NCBI RefSeq assembly: GCF_004011695.2 | Contig: NC_082421.1 | Span: forward strand, 310,001 to 374,000 | Source: Ascochyta rabiei | Taxonomy: Eukaryota > Ascomycota > Dothideomycetes > Pleosporales > Didymellaceae | Length of the DNA: 64,000 nucleotides | Direction: 5' to 3' | Shown: positions 1-11,478 of the stretch, piece by piece | Numbering within the stretch: the stretch's first letter is position 1 | Layout: every line of letters begins with the position of its first letter | Notes under the pieces: model-generated | What the model was told of the DNA's origin: nothing | Seen by the model: only the letters and a program-made list of their open reading frames with translations | Database searches by the model: none | Made by a program: the position numbers and the translations under genes

Positions 1-2
1 GT

Positions 3-146
3 GTCGAGTGCGCGCAGGTCTATGTAATCCCAATACAGGAAACGCAGAAGAACGCAGCGAAGGCCGAGAAATTGGGAAAGTTCGTCAAGAGCATCACGGA
101 AATTGTGAATGGCCCGATCGCGGATCATAACCTATCCCCTTATTAA
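3..146 (+). CDS. 3' end of an unidentified gene (partial at window edge)
   Basis: Frame 3 is open from the window edge to a TAA at 144-146 and encodes 47 residues containing VYVIPIQETQ, AEKLGKFVKSI and GPIADHNLSPY at the end. The mix of charged, helix-forming residues and even codon use look like a real C-terminal exon rather than chance, but the piece is too short to assign a family. Longer open frames just downstream (109-465 and 219-455) have no protein-like composition and overlap the likely 3' untranslated region. The rest of the gene lies outside the window. Confidence 0.35.
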   Translation, partial: VECAQVYVIPIQETQKNAAKAEKLGKFVKSITEIVNGPIADHNLSPY

Positions 147-866
147 TCTTGGTCCAAGCAGCTTTCAAGGAAGACTTACCGAGCAGGAGTCTATCTGTAC
201 TATACGCACAGTGCGGACATGCTGCACCATGGACGTCCGTGTGATGTCGGATTTATCGCGCTTGTCGCACACCTTAATGGTGACAGTTCGGAGGCAAGTC
301 AAAGCAGAGTCATTGAAGCGTCTACAGACACTCCGCACGACCTACAGTGTCTCGTTGTCCAGCTTTTCGAAGATAGAAACAAGCAATTCGTCTGGCAAGT
401 CAGTAATCATCATCTTCGTTATCTGGTTGCTCAGAGTAGAGTCGTTGTGGTTTAGAGTTTCATGAACTGATCACAGCAGACATGACAAAGGGTAAGGTCC
501 AAGTAACATAGAGTATGAACAGTACCGAACCTCAAGTGGAAAGGTCCGCCTCGGATACGGGATAATTTGGTGAAACATCACGGTTCTTCGCTTTGACTAG
601 AGGCTCTGACCTGATCTGCATCATGATGTTAGTTATTTAGTGCAGTGACTTTCGATAGTGATTGTACAATAACGCGCTGAATCTTTCACAATGTCGATAC
701 AGTCAGCGGGCGCCACAGTGTATATTATAGCAATCTGTTACGGACTGTCAATGAAGTGATAGTGGTTGATCAGACGGTTCTTGATCGTGGGAAAATTATT
801 TGAGGCATGGTTTGACATATCATGCTCATTTTGATGTCATTGCGGTCCGTACAATGCTTGATAGCT
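147..866. other. intergenic, no gene seen
   Basis: Between the tail of the edge gene (+) and the 3' end of CUE3 (-), so both genes end here. No coding signal, RNA gene or repeat was recognised. Confidence 0.5.
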
Positions 867-2899
867 CTAACCGGTGAACCCACCTCTTGCCATCTTTTTG
901 TCCCGCTGAGCTTTACGGTTATGATTTGCGCTTGAGCTTTTGTTTGCTTCTTTGCGCTGCCGCGAGATCTGTGTGCTCTTGTCGTCGGAAGGGCCTGCGA
1001 CATTGCCACCACCTCGTCCACCACCACGTCCACGTCCACGCCCCCCGCGCCCTCGATCTTGGCCACGACCTCTGCCTCCAAAGCTACCCCTTCCTCCATC
1101 ACTGCTCCCCTCGTCTGCTGACCCTGCAGGACTATTTTTCCATGCCGTGGACTGCAGCTGCTTCTGTTGGCCCTGGAAAGTGGAAAACTTGGCCTCAAGA
1201 CGCCGTAACCGCTTTGGATCACGGCCCATCATGATGCCCCAGCCCTCGATTGCCTCGTCTGTCATACCAGTCTCGCTCTTCAACGCAGCGCGAGCCTTGC
1301 CTCGCTTCGTTTCTGAGTCGCGACTGAACACATCAGGGCTCATACTGAATGCCCGGAATAGTGCTTCCTCGTTCTTGTTCGACAGGTCAGAATTGGCGTC
1401 ACCGTCGGGTGCAGCAGTGTCGACAGAAGCGCCGACGTCTTCGAAGTCGTACGTGTCGTCTCGCTCGTCATCGTCAGAGTCGAACGCTGCCAGTGCAGCA
1501 AGAATGTGGGACTTTGCAGGTGCTTTGCTGCGATCTGACAGGACCTTGTCTGCGGTAAGGTTTTGATATCTGCGTCCGATATGAAGACGTGATGTGTCAA
1601 CAGCAAGTTTGTCGAAGTCGTCGTCATCGAATACGTTACGTCGCTCAGGTAGTTGCTGACTCGACCTTGGAGGAAGGTGTGACTGTGGTGCTGATGTTGA
1701 TATGGGTCTGAAGAGAAGATTAGCGACGCGCTTCCTATTATGAGCTTTTCTACATACAATGGTTCGCTCCGGTCAGCTCCAGCAAGATGTGTTGGCAATG
1801 AGTTTTCCAGGAGATGGATGGTGACTTCCTCAACGTTGTCGTTGTACTCGTCTAGCAGCTTCACCACAAATCCAGCACCGAGATCCGGAAAGAGGTCCTG
1901 TATCTGGGTGACGACACTCATGCGGTGGATGTGCATCTCTCCAGTGAAAGCGCCATGTCCGTATTCATCGTCTGCTGCCTTGCTCTTGCCCTTGTCTACC
2001 TTCCGACGAACAAGCCTTTTGGGTCGAGCAACGCCCGATTGACGGAATGTGCTGAGTGATGCTGCTGTGTTCTTCACTCTTGATGCTTCAGGTGCAGTCG
2101 CCCTATCCCTGATCTTCTCAAGTAACGGCGTATTAGTGACCAGGTCTGCGACGAGCGTCTTCTTGCCCGGATCCTTCTTCTGCTCCTGTTCTTCGCTGGA
2201 TTTGAGGGAATACAAATGATCGGACAGAAGAGAGTAGTTCGGCTTCGCACCCTCCAGTGTAGCCATAAGCCCCAGATATGCAATTGTGACTAGCTTCTTC
2301 TGCATCGATTGTGATACCTTGGGATAGGCGCTGTAGAGAGAGTCGAGGAAATCGGAACCAGTAAGCATGTAAATGCTCGTGTCTGGTGAAGCCTTCAGGA
2401 GTGGTGCTATTCGATTCAACGTGCTCTCTGCCTCTTCCGGTCTTTTTGAATCCAGATTCCGTATCAAAGAGGTCTTTGCTGTTTGTAGTGACTTTTCGAT
2501 CGCCTCACCTTTGCGCTTCCACAACTTTTGCAACAGTATCCGTAGTTGTTCACTCTTTGTAAAGACGTGGCATATGTCCGCCAAGATCGGCCAGCTGAGG
2601 AAGGCATCTTCGATATCCTGCCCCGACCATATCCTGTGGAGCAAGAAGAACGACTTTTTGCGCAGAGTAACGACCCTTGCTGCAAGGCTGTCGTCGCTTG
2701 CTAGCTCGTGAAAGAAGGAGATAAGAAACAGGCCCAGTGAATCAACACCTTGCCGTGCTGATGCGAACTGTTGATCATTTAGGCGCAAATAGAGATCTGT
2801 CAGTGACGTCCATGAATCCAGGTACAGCTGCCACTCGTCTGGCAATATGCTCTGTCGAACTTTAGCGTCAGGAAAGGGCGCGAAATGGGGCAGAGACAT
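867..2899 (-). CDS. CUE3: Cue3/ASCC2-like CUE-domain protein (ribosome quality control trigger complex)
   Basis: Two exons, 2899-1758 and 1707-867, joined across a 50-nt intron (1708-1757, donor GTATGT, acceptor CAG) that keeps phase, giving 660 residues; yeast Cue3 is of similar size. The N-terminal two thirds is helical and family-typical (PDEWQLYLDSWTSLTDLYLR near residue 20). A CUE ubiquitin-binding domain lies at about 328-373 (QIQDLFPDLG, then LLDEYNDNVEEV). The tail holds an RGG-rich basic stretch (about 575-605) suited to RNA binding. Family knowledge: Cue3/ASCC2 works with the Slh1 helicase and Rqt4 to split collided ribosomes and reads K63-linked ubiquitin on uS10. It is divergent from the gene for uS10, which lies 329 bp away. 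Confidence 0.85.
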
Positions 2900-3228
2900 G
2901 GCCGTTCGATCATGCAGCTGAGAGGTGGAACTCTTTGATGTTTATGCGACTTCGTCTTCTCAATACATGACGACGTCAAAGCCCCACGTCGAGGCTGTCA
3001 TGATGGCTCATGCTTGCGCGAAGCCGCACTCTAGACCCCGCATGGTTAGTGTCGCCGCAAATCTTGGCAGCCACACTGTGAAAATTGAAACTCGCGAACA
3101 CATCGAGCTGCACGTACGCCGTCGCTAAAGCAAAACTACGCCAGTCATCACATTACCGTGATCCCCGCTCGATCCAGGTCGTGACTGCCATTTGATTCTA
3201 TCAACACCACACTCCAACATCAAGCACC
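2900..3228. promoter_or_regulatory. shared promoter region between CUE3 and RPS20
   Basis: The start codons of CUE3 (2899, minus) and RPS20 (3229, plus) are 329 bp apart and point away from each other, so this segment must hold both promoters. A pyrimidine/CA-rich stretch (CATCACATTACC near 3148, ACACCACACTCCAACATCAA near 3205) precedes the ribosomal gene, typical of fungal ribosomal protein genes. No specific factor site was recognised. Confidence 0.5.
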
Positions 3229-3677
3229 ATGTCTTACAGTAGGTTGTCTCACTTGCGCACACAGCGCGCCTGCTAACAGCGCGCAGACAAGCCTGAGAAA
3301 GACTTCGGCGAGGGCCCCAAGATCCACAAGATCCGCATCACCCTCACCTCCCGCAACGTCAAGTCGCTCGAGAAGGTCTGCCAGGAGCTCATCGACCGTG
3401 CCAAGAACAAGGAGCTCCGCGTCAAGGGCCCCGTCCGTCTCCCCACCAAGGTCCTTAAGGTCACCACCCGTAAGACCCCTAACGGTGAGGGTTCCAAGAC
3501 CTGGGACACCTACGAGATGCGCATCCACAAGCGTAAGTCACCTTGAGCAACGTGCCTACGACAGTAAACTAATAAAGATTAGGCCTCATCGATCTTCACG
3601 CCCCCACCGAGGTTGTCAAGCAGATCATCATCAACATCGAGGCTGGTGTTGAGGTTGAGGTCACCATCGCCGCATAA
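3229..3677 (+). CDS. RPS20: 40S ribosomal protein S20 (uS10)
   Basis: Three exons: 3229-3238, 3287-3532 and 3583-3677. The introns (3239-3286, 48 nt, with a TGCTAAC branch site at 3271; 3533-3582, 50 nt, donor GTAAGT) keep phase, and the product is 116 residues, normal for fungal uS10. It begins [13 protein letters not shown] and carries the uS10 signatures [51 protein letters not shown] and [16 protein letters not shown]. uS10 sits in the head of the small subunit and its N-terminus is the site ubiquitinated on collided ribosomes. The tiny first exon interrupted after ten coding bases is common in fungal ribosomal protein genes. Confidence 0.97.
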
Positions 3678-4550
3678 GTGCTTAGCTGGGACATAGGAAG
3701 GTGTGGAATGGTCTGAACAAAAACGTGGTTATGACAGCTTAATTGCTGGTTATGAAATGAAATAATCAGGACCAACATTTGATATAAGTAATCCATGCTG
3801 TGACCCTGCCTCAGGTGTGTATACAAGGAAACAGTACATAGGCGCGCAGTGCCCAGATCCCGTGTCTACACAACCCGAATCAATTATCTGAGCAACAAGT
3901 CCCCCATCAACACAAAGATCCTTGGGCTTAAAGGAATTCGAAACATCAAACTTACGATGCATGGCCACAGTACGGTGGCTTGAATCGGTTGTTTGGTGGG
4001 GTGTATTTATTTGGAGGACATGGCAAACTGACATCTGCATAGTGTGCGTGTTCTATTGCGTACAGTCCGTCCGTCTGTCCAACAAATCATGCAGAGGTTC
4101 TCTAGAGTCGGTTCTAACGGGTGGAGTGGAACAATATATGGAACAAAGGACGTAGTGATACAGCTTACATCGTGATTGATCTGTGATTGTCCAGGCTCAC
4201 TGCTGCACGGCGTCTTTATTTCCCTCAGGTCGCTGCTATTAATAGTGGACTTATTGGGCCTATTCTAACGCGTCGCGATACCGCACAACTGCACGAGCAG
4301 GACATCGATTGAATATCACAAGGTATATTTATTTGACACGTGTCATCGAAATGCAGTATCGAATCCCAAGTCAGCCATTTACGAGACTCAACTCACGCTC
4401 CTGGTAGACGAGCGAAGACATAACAATGTTCCTACGCGAGGCGAACGGCGCTAGCTTACTAGCGCGTTCATGTTCTTTCCTTCCTCAGCATGAAGTCGAC
4501 CCACTTCAACAAACCGCGTCGACAGACTCACATTTGTAGAATCAAAAACA
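3678..4550. other. intergenic, no gene seen
   Basis: About 870 bp between RPS20 and TAN1, both on the plus strand; it holds the RPS20 3' region and the TAN1 promoter. Open frames here are short and lack protein-like composition. No repeat seen. Confidence 0.5.
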
Positions 4551-5817
4551 ATGACAGACACCGCACCAACCAAGAGGAAAGCTGACTCAGACGCACGAGG
4601 TGATGGCGATTCAAAACGTTCTAAGGTGAGTCTCCTCTGGATGCAACATAGCGTGCTAACACACTTCATCTGCACCTCCATTTGCTTGTTCACACTTTGA
4701 TATTCCGCATGAAGCTAACTGTCAGTCTAGAGTAGAAAGAGGTGGGATGTGCCAAGAAGAGGAAACGCTGAGGCCCGGCAAATTAACCCTGGTGACGTGG
4801 GCATTTGGGCGACCTGCGCCATGAAGAAAGAAGCACCGACTGTTGCGGATCTGCGAGACCTGTTCCAAGTAGTACGCTGATTCCGGGGGTCTCCACCAAG
4901 CTACGATGACTGTTTCAGGGGCGTACAAGACTGACGATTTGCAGTACGCCACAAAGCTGTATGGCGAAGAGGCTGTCAGTGGAGCAACGGAAGACACTGA
5001 TTCCGATGCCGGTGGTGATATCGAAGCTGAGATAAACAAAGAGCTTGCCGATATTCGTAAGCCAGTTGTCAAGCCTCTGTTCACTTCGGTCAAGCTAGAC
5101 ACCCAATGCTGTAAGCGAGCTGTCCATTTATCGGTTATAACGAGCATTGGACTGACTGAAGCAGTGGTCTTCTTCAAGACACGATCGCCTGTGGACCCTG
5201 TATCATTTGTCCACAAAATTTGCCAAGACACCGCAGACGGTGTCCAGCACAAGAATTGTCGTTTTGTAAAACGCCTGACCCCTATAACAGGCATCGAGAA
5301 GGCCAACCAGAAGGGCCTAGAGTCGGTTGCGGAGCAGGTCCTCGCACCGTATTTTCATGGTGAAGGTAACGGAGGAAAGAAGGTGAGCTTGACTTCCTGC
5401 TCTACACCGTCGTCAAATGATGGACCCTCCGCATTTAGACTCGCTAACGCTGTGTAACCAAAGTTCGCGATCCGACCAACGATCCGAAACAACAAAGACT
5501 TCAAGAGGGATGATGTTATCAAAACAGTGGCGGCTGCAGTAGGCCCAGGTCATAAGGTGGATTTGCATGGTTACGATTTGCTCATTTTTGTGGAAATCTA
5601 CAAGGTACGGCAACGCCTACGGTCCCGCATGCCGTTTACACCAGCGAGCAGTCCAATCTTGATAGCCGCTGACAAATTCTAGAACATCATCGGTATGAGT
5701 GTCGTAGGTTCTGACTTCGATAAACTCAAGCGTTACAACATCGAGGAGCTTCGTCAAACACCCTCTGCGAGTGCGACCGAAGTGCCAGCGCCTGCTGCTC
5801 CTATAGAAGGTGCATGA
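4551..5817 (+). CDS. TAN1: Tan1-like THUMP protein for tRNA N4-acetylcytidine formation
   Basis: Six exons (4551-4625, 4731-4868, 4945-5110, 5165-5382, 5464-5604, 5683-5817) keep phase and give 290 residues; yeast Tan1 is 289. After a basic, disordered start the protein reads KRWDVPRRG, GDVGIWATCAMKKEA and DLFQYATKLYGE. A THUMP domain follows (KTRSPVDPVSFVHKIC, RFVKRLTPITG, KFAIRPTIRNNKDFKR, KVDLHGYDLLIFVEIYKNIIGMSV). The DLFQ-YATKLYG junction supports the 4869-4944 intron over a shorter one with acceptor at 4918, which would break the frame. Family knowledge: Tan1 presents tRNA-Ser and tRNA-Leu to the acetyltransferase Kre33/Nat10 for ac4C12. It carries no catalytic domain itself. Confidence 0.92.
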
Positions 5818-6920
5818 TGTACTATCTTAATTCGAGAACACCTCAGCTTGACTAGAAAGATTGTAGGTTTCGATCGAGGTCGGGATGAATGGGAAGATGC
5901 TGGAGTAGGGTTGAGCCAAGCTTCCCATATCACTAGATGACAAGCAGCTAAAGAGTAGGCTCTGCGCTACGTAGTGCGCAATTACAGCTCGCCGGACTCA
6001 AGGCAAGACTTACATACGTTTCTTTTGGATTCACCGCGCCCGCAGTCAGGCCATGATCAGGCCTGACCAGGCGGGTGGGTTCTTGATTTACGGTGAAACA
6101 TTGAATACACATTCCGCTTATCCCGGTCATCTTTGCCGCACGAGTCCCGCGCATCAACCCCTGCTTTCTAGACGAACTCACTCACTCACCGATCTTTCTC
6201 TGGCACCATCGCTTTGTGTCATGGTTGAATCGTCGAGTTTGAAGATGGTGGCTTCTTTCTGTCCAACACGGCCAATGAGAGCGTACAGCAGCCGAATAAC
6301 ATCTCGGAGGGTCTAACCTCAAGCAGACCTCTTTGACGAACGACCAAGACGCTGGTCTGGTGCTTGTGAACCCTTTCGCATCTCTAACCATGAATTAGCT
6401 CTCATCGTGGATAGATTCGCTACAATTCCAGCCATGGTTCTAGACCATAGCTGCATGCGTACTCCGTACTTCGAAGGTTAACAATTAGCCTACCGTGGCT
6501 TACGGGATGCTTCCAGATGTGTGTGCCACGTTCGAATCATATGTGTTTACCGACATGACGCAATGTGATGGCTGCCGGTTCACAATGAGGTCACAACGGT
6601 CAAGGTAGACTCGTACTCTCGCCTCTTGACCGCAATTCCATTTTTGCTTGATTGCTAGCTTCGACCCGTCGCATATTCCCATCGATCTAGCATGCTGTAG
6701 CTCCCGAATATTCGACAGCTGTCCAAACCTGCAAATATTCGATCCTTGACGCTGTGCGTTTCTTAGACCACGGCTCGACCCTGGGATGCAGGCGGTAATC
6801 TATGCTATATGCCAGCACTTCGCTAAACTTCCCGTCTTGCCGTACTCATTCATTACTCTGACCTCAGCCCTCATAATGCTACTGCCACCGTTGGATATTA
6901 CAACTTATCCCACCTTCACC
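5818..6920. other. intergenic, no gene seen
   Basis: About 1.1 kb between TAN1 and the APH-like gene. The frame of the latter is open back to an ATG at 6786, so its end may be coding (see that entry). Nothing else was recognised. Confidence 0.45.
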
Positions 6921-8026
6921 ATGAGTCGTGGGATCTGTGCCAGTCGTCCGCCTCGACCGTCTTCTACAGTCTCGTCAAGATCATCGTCGTCATCGTCATC
7001 AACATCCCCACGAGCATGCGCGGCCTCGCCAGACTTCATGAACATACAGAAACTCATCCGAGCTGTCTTCCGATCTCCGAAAACCATAGTGGAACAAACA
7101 GAACGATTGCAGAGTCAGCTCCAGCAGGTCTTTCTCGCCAAGCTCACAGATGACACTTTACTTGTACTCAGGTGCCCGCCTGCAGTGAACACACGACTTC
7201 TTCGCCATGAGAAGAACACGCTGGAAACCGAAGTCAAGACACTGGAGATGTTGTATGAGTGCACACAACTTCCAGTGCCTCAGATCATCAAGTACGACAG
7301 CCATGGGGGCCAGTTTGGCTCGCCCTTTGTTGTTACGAACCACATTTCGGGACGCAAGCTCTCTGAGCTATCGAAGGACCTCACAACTACCGAACGAAGC
7401 GCGATCGACCGATCTCTAGGTTTTTATGTCCGCCGCTTGACGTCTCTCTCCGCAAAACAGTTTGGCACGACACACCAAGTTTTCGATCAGAAGGGATGCA
7501 AATCCTGGCGAGAAGCGTTTTTAGCGCTCTTGGAAGCTGCTCTGCGAGACGCCGAAGACATGTTAGTGACAATACCGTACGACAGCATTCGCTACTACAT
7601 TAGCAAGCACAGCCATATTCTCGATGAAGTCGCAGAACCTAGACTTGTCGCTTTGAACGTCTGCAAGCCGGAAAACGTACTTGTACATGAGCACACAAAG
7701 CATGTCACTGGCCTTCTCGGCTTCTCAAACGTTATCTGGGGCGATGCTCTCATGAGTGGAGGAGTTGCCAATGGCAGCGATGCGTTCTTCGAAGGATTTG
7801 GCGAGTGCCCTATGGCAACCGATGGTGCAAAGATCAGGATTTTGATGTGAGTTGTCGTCCCATTGCCAGCATAACTGTCCATCAGTACTAACCCAAGCCA
7901 AGATATACTGTCTATCGTTCAATACTGGAGATTGCTGCGCATCACTACCGTCCAAACACCAACGTCGATGAGCTCGAAGCACGACGCGAGCTTGTGCGCG
8001 CACTCAACGATCTTGCACGGACGTGA
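6921..8026 (+). CDS. aminoglycoside-phosphotransferase-like (APH) fold protein, catalytic residues lost
   Basis: Two exons (6921-7846, 7903-8026) around a 56-nt intron with donor GTGAGT and a TACTAAC branch site. The product is 368 residues from 6921. An in-frame ATG at 6786 would add 45 residues including a hydrophobic stretch; I prefer 6921 for its CACCATG context, and 7039 is a further option. Family features are a small N-lobe with VFLAKLTDDTLLVLRC, LETEVKTLEMLYECTQLPVP, GSPFVVTNHISG, and a closing helix YTVYRSILEIAAHHYRP. The catalytic loop that normally reads H-G-D-x5-N is ALNVCKPENVLV: the Asp position is Val247 while Asn252 is kept. The later metal-binding Asp is Gly267 (GLLGFSN). Both losses make phosphotransfer unlikely, so I infer a pseudokinase or decaying paralogue. 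The frame is otherwise intact. Confidence 0.75.
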
Positions 8027-9774
8027 ACGTACGATCATCTTACGACCCGCATATGCCTGTACAACAACGCATCAACAGCCTCGCGTACCTTTGGGCTAAG
8101 TCAAGTAGCATTTGAAGATGGCATGCTACGCAGATCCACCTGGGTGGTTGCCTGACATGTCTCGCATCGTGGACGAGGACGTCCGCTGTTTCTTCCTGTG
8201 TTTCTCACGATACGCGCGTGGTTGCACATTTGAAGCGATTGCTATGGCTTGGATTGTGGCTTGCCTGGTGTACGGCGTCTCTTCCCCTTTGGGGTTATGC
8301 ACATAGCTCAAAGGCGTCCATGACTTTTCAGCGTTTCCTTATGCTGTTAGAAGCCACGATGGGGCCTGGTATTTGTCTATCTAGCGTTGAGCAAAATGGG
8401 CATTTGTGGCTTTCGCCAAAATCTGTTCTAGAAAGGTCTAGCGAGGGACTAATGGTTTGGAGCATGCATCCAGACCGTGTGCAAGTTGGAGCTCAGCAGT
8501 TGAATGAACAAGTCTAATGTACTACTTCCTACAGATTCTCTTCGTGGTATCATGGCTAGAGACGCTCGTTGGTAACTATGCAGTTACGCGTTCTCAACAC
8601 GACCTGATCTAGTCTTCAGGATATGCAGTTGCAACTCCACGTCTAGGTAGGATCCTAGTACTTCAGCAGTACTGGTTCTGCTCGTCAAGACATGCTGCCC
8701 ATAGCTCGAAGACCCATTTTCCAAAAGCATGCAGGGGCAATCTCTCCACTCTGAACATGTCAGAGAGGCATTTGCACACCATTCAAATTCCGATAGCGCA
8801 GTACGTTGATACATGCCACGCGCCTTCGCTTCCATCTCGCGCACCCAGATCCTGCTAATGTAACCTCACCAAAGCCACACCGTCTCCACAGCGAGCCGTT
8901 CCCACTCTGCCGTCTCCACCGCCTCACTGCGCCACCATTGTGACGACCGCGCTCTTCTCGTCTCTCGAAACACCACCAGATCTCACCACGCGTAGCGCCA
9001 CCCCGGCCCAGGCCAGGCTGCTTTAGGAGTAAAGTAGCGAAGGAATGACATCCTGAAGATCTGATTGGTTGAGCCGAGGCACTGGAAGCGAGGGTTCTGG
9101 AAGCCGGCGGGTCGTGAAAGACGGAAGAGGGCAGGACAGGGGTGAGCGAAAGGAGCATTTGGGTGCCAACGGTTGCAGGGAGTCAGGGGACATGGGTAGG
9201 CGAGCACGGCGGGGGGTTTTGCACATTGCGTTTGCGTTGACGACGGTATTCGGGTGGATAAATGGTCATACGGGGGTTTGTGCTGACTGCATGCGACAGG
9301 CATATCACCATAGGAAGTGGAGACAGCGCAAAGCAATTGTGAAAATGGTGCGGGCTGGTAACGCTTCCGCGTGTCGCTGTGTGCGGTGCATGGGACCACG
9401 GGATGTGTAGATGCGGTGGGCTTGGAAAGTGCAATCAGCCTAATTTTACCACCATTGCGATTCCTTCGCTTTCCCTGGTCGCTGCAAGTCATTGTGGATT
9501 GCATGTCAGCGATGTCGAGTTGTGCCATGTCGCTTTTGTGCTCTGCTTCTTGTTGTCGTTGATGACGTGTACGGCCGTGTTGTGCTCGCTTCTCCCTGAC
9601 AACAGAATTGTTAGGCGACCGCGCCCGAGAGTGCGAACTGTCCTGCTGTGGGATCATGAACGCTTGAGTGTTTGTTGTTATGTTACTTCTGGATTGTCAT
9701 GCGAATACAAATGTCTGTCCAGACCAACTAGACCACCTGGCTACTCTACGTCTCTGTAAAGCATGATGCTAACT
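8027..9774. other. intergenic, no gene supported
   Basis: About 1.75 kb between the APH-like gene (+) and the 3' end of the gene at 9775 (-). A 224-residue frame on the minus strand (8983-9657) and several overlapping frames have no recognisable motif, and their composition resembles translated non-coding DNA. Confidence 0.4.
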
Positions 9775-11478
9775 TCACAAAGGCTCATCACCCATCCAAT
9801 CTGTGTCTTTCGTGCCGCTTGAACCCAGTGTGTTCCCCCTTTTGGTGTCACTTCCTGCTGTCTCCGTCCGCATCCTAGCCTCGCCGCTCTCCTGAATGGT
9901 GCGCAAGAATGTATCAGTACTTCTACACCTAGGGACGCGTGACCTTCTTCTAGCACGTTCAGTCGGCGCTGTTCTTGAGGATGACGAAGATCCCGCCGTT
10001 GCTGTCCTGGTTCCGGCACCGACGTGTGTTGTTTTCGCTGCAGTCAAAGACTCCTCTAAAGCAGTCCTAGTCAGGGAGTCGCTAGAGACTCGTGCATGGT
10101 CCCTTGCAGTCCTTGGCTTTCGCTGAAGGTCGCATGTCTTCTTCCTGACTTGTTCAACAGGGACTTTTTGCACTTTTTGCGAATCACCTACTAGACCGCT
10201 TTTGCAGCCTGATTGTTCCATGTGGTGATCTTTGAGATGTGCATCGTGGTAGCTAGGACGTTCAGTAAGAGATATAGGGTTACGCTCTCTTGCGAAGCCT
10301 TTGAGATCATGACGTGGGCGGTCCTTGTAGTTGTCCACAATGCTACTAAGCCGGTGATCAGAGGCTGTGTGCCCTACATCGTCTTTTGTTCTGTAGCCTG
10401 CATCTAGTCGATTGCATGTAACAAAGTCAACAAGTTGACCTGGGTATACTTCTTGCGTCTTGAATCCCTCCTCGAAGGATGTGTATGCTGATCGTTTAGA
10501 CTGGGGGTGTAGAATCGGAATTGGCGAGCTTGTGGAGTGTAGTTGATCACGATGTGACTTCGCCACCATGTCCGCAGTAGAAGAATCATGACGCATATGC
10601 CTCGAAGTCTTATGCTCGATTTGCGAACAGAGATCTGGGAGTGGGCTAGAGGAAGAATGAGGGCTGAGAGGCGGTAGGTAGTCGTTCTCGTCTTCATATG
10701 TCTTCGGTCCAAAACTGAAGTCCTCGTTGAATATCGCCCGTGGCTCTTTCTCTTCTAGGTGCCCCCGAATGAGATTTTGCAATTCCTCATCGTCCTCTCT
10801 CTGTTTCCGCCGTATATCAGCTTCTGCAAGTTTCCTGGCGGTGGCTTTTCGCCTCAGCTGTGTTGTCCAATGAGGAGGTTTAGGGCGAGGTTCCTCCCTT
10901 TTCGGCTTCTTGTAAATGAAGTGCGAGTGATAAGCTGACAACCGAGCCGATTTCGGAGGTGGCGACCTGGGTGTAGAGTACAAGTTAAGATTCCAGAAAC
11001 GTCCTCTCGGCATATGTACCTTTTGAGGCAGTGTTCTCCATAGTGGCGGTGACGGTGGTCTCGGGGGTAGTGAAGGCGAAATCGAACGAGGTGATGGCTG
11101 GCAACTGGGCCACCAAGGAAACCTTGCAGGAGCCCAGATAGGCGATGGGGGTCTCCACGGCCGCTTGTCATCTATTGGGAACCTGTCAATGTCTGGTGGA
11201 TATTGAAGCTCCCAATCGGCGATTCGTTGGGCAAGATCCATAGGCTGCGTGTGTTGATCGCAAGGGGTCGTTCGTCTCGTAATGCCGCGAATTGCTGCTT
11301 TAGAGAAAAAGAGGAATCTCGCATTCCGAGGACGTGGCCGTGGTCTTGGAGGTAGTCCCATTCCGCTCGTGATGCTGCCGCGGGTTTCTCCTGAAGTATG
11401 CCTGGCAGTGACTTCGTGACTGTTGAGTCTTGGATACCAGACTCCTTTAGCAGTACGGCTCTGGTTATCGGAAGGCAT
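9775..11478 (-). CDS. unrecognised basic, proline-rich protein
   Basis: A single open frame of 567 residues with an ATG at 11478. An internal Met (about residue 40, GMGLPPRPRPRPRN) could also be the start. It contains proline-rich segments, a region WELQYPPDIDRFPIDDKRPW with PSPIWAPARFPWWP after it, a charged helical stretch KATARKLAEADIRRKQRED followed by DDEELQNLIRGHLEEKE (predicted coiled coil, roughly 210-250), and a Ser/Thr/Arg-rich disordered tail. No domain, signal peptide or membrane segment is visible. The frame length and the conserved-looking middle favour a real gene; function unknown. Unrecorded introns cannot be excluded. Confidence 0.6.
   Translation of the reverse strand: MPSDNQSRTAKGVWYPRLNSHEVTARHTSGETRGSITSGMGLPPRPRPRPRNARFLFFSKAAIRGITRRTTPCDQHTQPMDLAQRIADWELQYPPDIDRFPIDDKRPWRPPSPIWAPARFPWWPSCQPSPRSISPSLPPRPPSPPLWRTLPQKVHMPRGRFWNLNLYSTPRSPPPKSARLSAYHSHFIYKKPKREEPRPKPPHWTTQLRRKATARKLAEADIRRKQREDDEELQNLIRGHLEEKEPRAIFNEDFSFGPKTYEDENDYLPPLSPHSSSSPLPDLCSQIEHKTSRHMRHDSSTADMVAKSHRDQLHSTSSPIPILHPQSKRSAYTSFEEGFKTQEVYPGQLVDFVTCNRLDAGYRTKDDVGHTASDHRLSSIVDNYKDRPRHDLKGFARERNPISLTERPSYHDAHLKDHHMEQSGCKSGLVGDSQKVQKVPVEQVRKKTCDLQRKPRTARDHARVSSDSLTRTALEESLTAAKTTHVGAGTRTATAGSSSSSRTAPTERARRRSRVPRCRSTDTFLRTIQESGEARMRTETAGSDTKRGNTLGSSGTKDTDWMGDEPL

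Noticed and set aside
8983..9657. 224-residue minus-strand frame as a gene
   Set aside because: No motif, no conserved-looking block, several overlapping frames of equal quality on both strands.
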